Below are positions 59,222 through 64,000 of a stretch of 64,000 nt of DNA, in pieces (positions within the stretch are counted from its first letter, which is position 1; each line of letters starts with the position of its first letter). The notes beneath the pieces are model-generated. The model was not told the origin of the DNA. It ran no database searches and saw only the letters and a list, made by a program, of their open reading frames with translations. The position numbers were made by a program, and so were the translations under genes. The stretch is from Deinococcus sp. AJ005 (GTDB lineage: Bacteria > Deinococcota > Deinococci > Deinococcales > Deinococcaceae). The stretch spans positions 1,879,001 through 1,943,000 of the forward strand of contig NZ_CP044990.1 in NCBI RefSeq assembly GCF_009017495.1, read 5' to 3'.

Positions 59222-59809
59222 ATGAAGAAATTAATGATGGCGGCGGCAATCGGAATGACTGGACTCCTGGCAAGCTGTAACAGTGGGAGTGCGCCGGATG
59301 GCAGCGCCAACGGAAAGATTAATGAGGTCCGCACTGAATATCGGTTGAATTCGGCGAACGGCCCATTCATCGCCTGCGACAACGTCACTGGCAACGCGAC
59401 AGGGCGCAGCCGCTCAACCCAGGTTGCCGTCAACTTCACCCTGCAAGGCACCATCAGCAACGTCACCCTCGGACTGAAGGGACAAGATCCTAATAAAAAC
59501 CCTCAGTACGATAACAATTACACGGCCACCTACACGGGTACCCAGTTGGCAGCCGTCGGGAACGGTAACTATAAGATTACGTTCGACGCCAACTCGGCCA
59601 ACGGCGCGTTCCTGCCCCAGAGCATCGTTGTCAACCCGGTTGCCGTGACGGTCAAAGTGGTCACCGCCTCCGGGAAGGTCGGGGGGTTCTACCCGCAGCT
59701 CGTTGTCAACACGGGGTCTTCAAGCTTTACCATCAACAACACAGTTCTGGGCAATGTGGATGTCTACAGCAACTGCGCTGTGACCCAGACCACTCCAGAA
59801 GAAATTTAA
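59222..59809 (+). CDS. lipoprotein of unknown function, first of a tandem pair
   Basis: The 195-residue precursor has a lipoprotein signal MKKLMMAAAIGM with lipobox LLASC, so Cys20 is the likely lipid site. The mature part is Asn/Thr/Ser/Gly-rich and beta-like, with TQVAVNFTLQGTISNVTLGL and a Cys pair (55 and 187). It is paralogous to the next gene. AGTGAGCAGC precedes the ATG; a GTG three codons upstream is possible. A terminator follows. Confidence 0.82.
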   Translation: MKKLMMAAAIGMTGLLASCNSGSAPDGSANGKINEVRTEYRLNSANGPFIACDNVTGNATGRSRSTQVAVNFTLQGTISNVTLGLKGQDPNKNPQYDNNYTATYTGTQLAAVGNGNYKITFDANSANGAFLPQSIVVNPVAVTVKVVTASGKVGGFYPQLVVNTGSSSFTINNTVLGNVDVYSNCAVTQTTPEEI

Positions 59810-59827
59810 ATCCGATTTTGTTCATGT

Positions 59828-59855
59828 GCCGGGGCCTCGCGCCTCGGCGTTTTTT
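59828..59855 (+). terminator. intrinsic terminator of the first lipoprotein gene
   Basis: GCCG-G-GGC and GCC-T-CGGC pair around CTCGC and are followed by GTTTTTTG. Confidence 0.8.
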
Positions 59856-59860
59856 GTGAG

Positions 59861-59885
59861 CTGCCCTCAGATTGTCTGAAGGCAG
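59861..59885. promoter_or_regulatory. 25-bp near-perfect palindrome before the second lipoprotein gene
   Basis: CTGCCCTCAGA and TCTGAAGGCAG pair at ten of eleven positions around TTG. A -35-like TTGTCT lies within it and CACAAT follows 16 bases later. An operator is likely, because no T run follows. Confidence 0.55.
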
Positions 59886-59925
59886 AATCACAACACAATC
59901 AGCTTCGTGAGCCAGAGTGAGCAGC

Positions 59926-60501
59926 ATGAAAAGACTGTTGATTGCGGCGGTGGGGCTGACGGGCGTGCTGGCGAGCTGCGGCGTGGATATTGTTGTCGAT
60001 CCTGGCATTGTGCCTGTGAGCAACCTGCAACTTTTGAGCTACACCAGCCAGTACACACTGGCAAATGACGCCGTGGACGTCAAAAGTGGCAAGGCTTATT
60101 CCAAGGGAACGTCCATCATCTGCAACAACCTGAACACCCGCCTGAGCGTCAATGTCACGTTTAACGGCACCATCAACCAGTTCGGGGCGCGTCTGGAAGG
60201 CCGGGATAACGGAATGACCAAGACGATCTATTCCAACGCTCTCGGCAACATCCCTTCGGGCAATCCTTCCACCTTCGAGTTCGTCGTGGGGCCAAACACC
60301 GCGCCCCTGAGTGTTCAGCCCAGAGGTCTGGGTGCCCAGGCCATCGTCGTCACGCCCGTCAATACCATCTCGGTCCAGGGGGCGTCCTTCGTGACCGTGC
60401 AGGCCCAGAGCGGCGACGGCACGGTCAGCAATTCCGTGTCCAGCGTGCAGGCCCTGCCCATCGCCAACTGTGCGACGGGAGCCACTCCCCTCTCCAACTG
60501 A
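59926..60501 (+). CDS. lipoprotein of unknown function, second of a tandem pair
   Basis: The 191-residue precursor has the signal MKRLLIAAVGLTG with lipobox VLASC (Cys18). The mature part aligns with the preceding lipoprotein: LSVNVTFNGTINQFGARLEG against VAVNFTLQGTISNVTLGLKG, and a matching late Cys (ANCATG). Both genes share the leader AGTGAGCAGC-ATG. So this is a tandem duplication that has diverged. No family with known function is recognised. Confidence 0.82.
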   Translation: MKRLLIAAVGLTGVLASCGVDIVVDPGIVPVSNLQLLSYTSQYTLANDAVDVKSGKAYSKGTSIICNNLNTRLSVNVTFNGTINQFGARLEGRDNGMTKTIYSNALGNIPSGNPSTFEFVVGPNTAPLSVQPRGLGAQAIVVTPVNTISVQGASFVTVQAQSGDGTVSNSVSSVQALPIANCATGATPLSN

Positions 60502-60530
60502 CGCTTCATTTTTAGACGCCAGCTTTCATA

Positions 60531-60558
60531 AGCCGCCCCTACATCGGGGCGGCTTTTT
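60531..60558 (+). terminator. intrinsic terminator of the second lipoprotein gene
   Basis: AGCCGCCCC and GGGGCGGCT form a perfect nine-pair stem followed by TTTT. It also sits at the end of the convergent helicase gene. Confidence 0.88.
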
Positions 60559-60569
60559 CGTCCCAACTT

Positions 60570-62747
60570 TCAGGCGATGAGCGGGTGCAATTCGCCTGCG
60601 CTGACCAGTCCCAGCCAGTGCAGGGCGCGGCTGGCGCTGACGTACAGCAGACGGCGCTCGTACTCGGTGCTTTCATCGTAGGTCTGCACGTTGGCGCTGC
60701 TCACGATGGCCGCGCTGAATTCCAGCCCCTTGGCGAGACTGACCGGAAGGATCACCAGCCCGCCCCTGAAACGGTGTTCCTGCGTGGTGATCGGCTGCGC
60801 GTCGGTGTCGAAGTCGCGCAGTGCCTCGGCCAGACGGTCCGCGTCCACGGCGCGGCGGGTCACGATGGCGATATTGACGTGTCCGGCAGCCTGCGCGTCC
60901 TTGACGGCCTGGGCGATTAAAGGAAGTTCGCCATTGGGAGCATCGGCAGGTCCGGTGTAACGCTGAACCTCGGCCCCGTCGCGGTCCACACCCTGCACCT
61001 GGGCGGCGCGGTTGTAGGTGGCGGCAATGCGTGCGCCCAGTTCGGTGATCTGCTTGGTAGAACGGTAGGTGCGGCCCAGCGTCAGCACCTCCGCGCCGGG
61101 CAGGACGGCCTGCACCGCTTCCCAGTTGCTCGGTCCCTTGTAGCCGTGCATCCCCTGGTTCAAGTCGCCCAGCGCGGTCAGATGGCCTGCCCGCGTGGCG
61201 CGGCCCAGCAGCGCGTACAGCAGCGGCGAGTAGTCCTGCGCCTCGTCCAGCACCACATGGTCAAAGGGTTCCAGGGTACGCCCCACCTGTCGCCCGATCC
61301 CGCCCGTGAACGCCTGCACCGCCAGCATCAGCGGCAGCTCGGTGGCGTCGGCGTGGGCGCGGCGTGGGGTGGGAATGCCGCTCAGGGGATCGGTGGCGAG
61401 CAGGGCAATCTCGCGTTCGGTCAGCAGGCCACTCGCGGCCAGCGCTTCAGGGCTGCCCAGCAGACGGCGGGCCTCGGTGACGGGGGTGGTACTGGCGAAG
61501 ACACGGCCCAGCAATGCGGTAATCGGGGCGGAAAGCTGGCGCAGCACGCTGGCTTCCTCATCGTCGGGCACGTTCAGATGCGAGATGGCCAGGTCTTCCA
61601 CGGCCCGGCGAAAGCCCGCGCGATAGCCGCTCAGCGGATCGGCGGCGAATACGTCGCGCAGGATGGTGTGCAAATCGGTGTCGAACAGGGCGAAGATTTG
61701 CGGATCACGGCGGTTCAGGGCCACCTCTTCCCGCAGCGACTGGCCGCGCAACGAGGCGTTAAAACGGTTCCACAGGTGCGTGCGAATCACGTCCAGCATC
61801 CGGGCATCCCCCAGCAGCTTGGCCCGCCTCCAGGCCAGGGCACGCCGGGTGTTGTCGTGATCGGTCAGCAGCAGCGTCAGGGTGCGGTCCGTCACTTCCA
61901 ACTTTTCCAGGCCCAGCAGCCCTATCGCCCAGCTCTCGGGCGTGGTCACGTTGACGGCCCCGATGCCCAGTTCGGGCAGGATGCGGGCGGCGTAGGTGGC
62001 CAGCACTTTGTTGGGCATCAGCACCATGCACGCCTCGGCCCGCGCCTGATGCGGCCCGCGCTCGGCGTTGGTCATCCAGGCCAGGCGGTGAAAGCCGATG
62101 GTGGTCTTGCCCGAACCCGCCGCACCCTGAATAATCACCGGGGTTCCGGCGGGGTAACGCATGGCGGTGTTCTGCTCGGGCTGGAGGGTTTCCACCACAT
62201 CGCGCATTCCGGCGGTGCTGCCTTCTTCCAGACGGCGCAGCAGGACTTCCTCGCGGCCCCCGGTGTCGCCTCCGGCCTCTTCGTCGTACAGATCGGTGAC
62301 GCGGTGCAGCGTCTTGGCCGCGATGTCCAGTTGCCGCCGCCGCTTGATCACGCCCTGCCCGCCCCGGCGCGGTGTCCAGCCCAGCGCGTCGGAGTAGAAC
62401 AGGCTGCCCACCTCGCTGTCCCAGCCCACGACGCTGTGCGGCCCCTTCACGTCGCGGAAGCCGTGCTTGCCGATATACAGCGTCTGTTCGCGCCCACCCA
62501 CGCGCACTCTCAGGCTGCCGAAATACGGGTGATGCACATGCGGCGAGAGCATGGCGGCGTGTTCGCCCGCCTCGTCGGCCAGGATGATGCTGGTCTCCAG
62601 GTCCGCGCCCATCTGGCGGTCCCGGTCCTCCCAGAAGTCGATCTGGCGCAGCATGGCGTCCACCGTGCCTTTCAGGTGCGCGGTTTCGGGTTGGAAGTCG
62701 GGGTGGTTGTCGGAGATGGACGGGCGGGAGGAAGCAGGAGCTGACAT
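60570..62747 (-). CDS. HelD/UvrD-like superfamily I helicase
   Basis: The 725-residue protein has Walker A QGAAGSGKTTIGFHR at 207-221, Walker B VVLDEAQDYSP, LGDLNQGMHG and RTYRSTKQI, and VSLAKGLEFSAAIV near the end. The long N-terminal coiled part before Walker A is the HelD layout. In firmicutes HelD removes RNA polymerase from DNA; a similar protein in D. radiodurans is annotated helicase IV. TATTCT lies eight bases before the ATG. Confidence 0.88.
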   Translation of the reverse strand: MSAPASSRPSISDNHPDFQPETAHLKGTVDAMLRQIDFWEDRDRQMGADLETSIILADEAGEHAAMLSPHVHHPYFGSLRVRVGGREQTLYIGKHGFRDVKGPHSVVGWDSEVGSLFYSDALGWTPRRGGQGVIKRRRQLDIAAKTLHRVTDLYDEEAGGDTGGREEVLLRRLEEGSTAGMRDVVETLQPEQNTAMRYPAGTPVIIQGAAGSGKTTIGFHRLAWMTNAERGPHQARAEACMVLMPNKVLATYAARILPELGIGAVNVTTPESWAIGLLGLEKLEVTDRTLTLLLTDHDNTRRALAWRRAKLLGDARMLDVIRTHLWNRFNASLRGQSLREEVALNRRDPQIFALFDTDLHTILRDVFAADPLSGYRAGFRRAVEDLAISHLNVPDDEEASVLRQLSAPITALLGRVFASTTPVTEARRLLGSPEALAASGLLTEREIALLATDPLSGIPTPRRAHADATELPLMLAVQAFTGGIGRQVGRTLEPFDHVVLDEAQDYSPLLYALLGRATRAGHLTALGDLNQGMHGYKGPSNWEAVQAVLPGAEVLTLGRTYRSTKQITELGARIAATYNRAAQVQGVDRDGAEVQRYTGPADAPNGELPLIAQAVKDAQAAGHVNIAIVTRRAVDADRLAEALRDFDTDAQPITTQEHRFRGGLVILPVSLAKGLEFSAAIVSSANVQTYDESTEYERRLLYVSASRALHWLGLVSAGELHPLIA

Positions 62748-62755
62748 CGCCGCCC

Positions 62756-62761
62756 AGAATA
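62756..62761 (-). promoter_or_regulatory. leaderless -10 box of the helicase gene
   Basis: TATTCT on the minus strand ends eight bases before the ATG at 62747. Confidence 0.5.
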
Positions 62762-62842
62762 CGGGGTCTGGACGGCGGGAAAAGGGATGTTGGGTGTTGC
62801 AGTGGGGTGGGACTGGGAGTTCGGGAATTTGTTGCTTGAGGA

Positions 62843-62848
62843 TAATAT
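62843..62848 (+). promoter_or_regulatory. leaderless -10 box of the small lipoprotein gene
   Basis: TAATAT ends exactly seven bases before the ATG at 62856. Confidence 0.6.
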
Positions 62849-62855
62849 TCAGAAC

Positions 62856-63158
62856 ATGCGAATGCTCTTGCTAGCCTGCCTACTGCTGACTGCCTGTGGC
62901 ACACGCCTGCCAGACACACCACGCGGACTGCTGATGCATCTCGGCGCACTTGAAGACCAATACCACGTCATCCAATGCGAGGGAGACTGGACCTGCAACG
63001 GGTATACGCCGATTTCGCCGGGGATCATCGGAGAGCGGCTGGGCCACGATCTGACCCAAACTGATGACAGCGCCTGGGAAATGGATGATGGGGCGGTTCG
63101 CGTCTTACTTGGTGGCGGCGGCCCGGTACGGTTCCTCACAGTGATTGTGCGGCCCTAG
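62856..63158 (+). CDS. small lipoprotein of unknown function
   Basis: The 100-residue precursor starts MRMLLLACLLLTACGT, a lipoprotein signal with lipobox LLTAC. The mature part carries two further Cys (CEGDWTC) that may pair and an acidic middle. No family is recognised. The longer open frame upstream is excluded by the -10 box and the signal sequence. Confidence 0.78.
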   Translation: MRMLLLACLLLTACGTRLPDTPRGLLMHLGALEDQYHVIQCEGDWTCNGYTPISPGIIGERLGHDLTQTDDSAWEMDDGAVRVLLGGGGPVRFLTVIVRP

Positions 63159-63231
63159 CCCTCTCCTCACCACATCTGCTATGAGGTAAGAGGACTCCAG
63201 ACTTCAGCTTGCTTGGTCGTGAACGAGTTTT

Positions 63232-64000
63232 TCAGCTCCCCACCAACTCCGCCTCCACCAACTCCGAAATCTGCTCCCCCGACTCATCCAGCACAAACTT
63301 GTCGATGTACGGCGAGTTCATCAGGTGCAGCGCGCCCATATACTTCAGGCGAAATTTAACGTAACTGCCCACCTTCAGCCCGGCCTCGTTTTCGCCCACG
63401 TTCAGCACCAGCATGTCACTGCTACCGCCGATGACCTCCAGGCGCGAATCCACGGGTTCCAGATACTGCGGCGAGATATCCAGATAGCCCACGTCCAGAA
63501 TGGCGCGGTGGCTGCTCCCGGCGCTGCTCTCGGCCTCGGCGGTGACGCCAAAGGGGTTCTTGCCCAGCGTGCCGGAGGGCATCGTGGGCTTCTCGGCCAG
63601 CTCGATGATCTGGGCGTGCAGCTCCAGCACGTCGTCATGCATTCCGGTGAAGGTGCGTTCCGCCACCAGATCCTGCCCGAAGAACAGCGCCTCACCAATG
63701 CGGAAGTGGTTGATGGCCTGGGGCAGCCCGCCCGCCTTCAGCAGCGGAATGGTCACGGTGGTCCCGGCGCTGACCCACTGGATATCCACATTGTTTTTCA
63801 GCTCAATAATCTTCTTGTACAGGCCCAGTTGAATCAGCTTGTCCTCGCTGGGCATCACGCCGTTCAGGCAATTCAGGTTGGTGCCGATACCTATAATTTT
63901 GATGTTTGGAAGCTGAAAAACCTGAGCGTAAAACGCCTCGATATCCTCACGCAGCACGCCCTCGCGCAGATCGCCCATCTCGATCATGATGATGATCAGG
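63232..64000 (-). CDS. ornithine/alanine racemase-like PLP enzyme, partial
   Basis: The visible 256 codons match the C-terminal part of the alanine/ornithine racemase-like family: IEMGDLREGV, IIGIGTNLNCLNG and FRIGEALFFGQDL. A closing beta domain runs LNVGENEAGLKVGSYVKFRL. The N-terminal part with the PLP lysine lies beyond the right edge, since the frame stays open to the last base. Ornithine racemase would fit a lineage that uses ornithine metabolism, but substrate choice cannot be read from this part. Confidence 0.8.
   Translation of the reverse strand, partial: LIIIMIEMGDLREGVLREDIEAFYAQVFQLPNIKIIGIGTNLNCLNGVMPSEDKLIQLGLYKKIIELKNNVDIQWVSAGTTVTIPLLKAGGLPQAINHFRIGEALFFGQDLVAERTFTGMHDDVLELHAQIIELAEKPTMPSGTLGKNPFGVTAEAESSAGSSHRAILDVGYLDISPQYLEPVDSRLEVIGGSSDMLVLNVGENEAGLKVGSYVKFRLKYMGALHLMNSPYIDKFVLDESGEQISELVEAELVGS

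Overview
The window looks like a chromosome segment from a Deinococcus species. The GC content is high. The ribosomal, elongation-factor and repair proteins are of Deinococcus-Thermus type. Many genes start a fixed seven bases downstream of a TANNNT box, the promoter layout of leaderless mRNAs described for Deinococcus. A 136-bp repeat resembles the small noncoding repeats known from deinococci. The species cannot be named from sequence alone.

Region 1 (1-13 kb, all minus strand) is the translation block. The str operon comes first: a small leader ORF, rpsL with a CTG start, rpsG and fusA. A small membrane-protein gene and the S10/spc cluster follow: tuf, rpsJ, rplC, rplD, rplW, rplB, rpsS, rplV, rpsC, rplP, rpmC, rpsQ, rplN, rplX, rplE and rpsN. 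A terminator after rpsN separates the cluster from rpsH, which runs off the left edge. A tRNA-Ser(CGA) gene lies at 13.0 kb on the plus strand.

Region 2 (13-34 kb) is mixed housekeeping and transport. It holds a HAD phosphatase, a DinB protein next to a membrane phospholipase-D-like protein, and a small-molecule kinase. hflX follows, apparently starting at ATA inside the end of a small leaderless ORF. Next are a membrane exo/endonuclease-phosphatase, a PQQ-type sugar dehydrogenase, an alpha/beta hydrolase, two metallopeptidases and an Fe(III) ABC transporter (fbpC, fbpB, fbpA) with the repeat at the fbpA stop codon. ddl, purD, an MBL-fold hydrolase, an RNHCP zinc protein and small membrane proteins close the region.

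Region 3 (34-64 kb) begins with clpB under a HspR-type HAIR operator. It continues with a tiny HTH regulator divergent from pyrE, proC, a phage-like gene, prmA-rsmE, recO, an FBP zinc-finger protein, a VOC protein, a MOSC protein, a second phospholipase-D paralogue, a broken Uma2 gene, guaA, trmB with a GidA-like flavoprotein, topA, murJ, pgm, two tandem paralogous lipoproteins, a HelD-like helicase and part of an ornithine-racemase-like gene. Between the YdcF gene and murJ is a structured stretch with a strong ribosome site and two overlapping tiny ORFs.

I see no prophage, CRISPR array or intact insertion sequence. The most unusual features are the non-AUG starts of rpsL and hflX, each behind a short upstream ORF; the 54.8-55.1 kb peptide-coding transcript candidate; an in-frame membrane ORF directly after the ddl stop; the repeat at the fbpA stop; and the duplicated lipoproteins.
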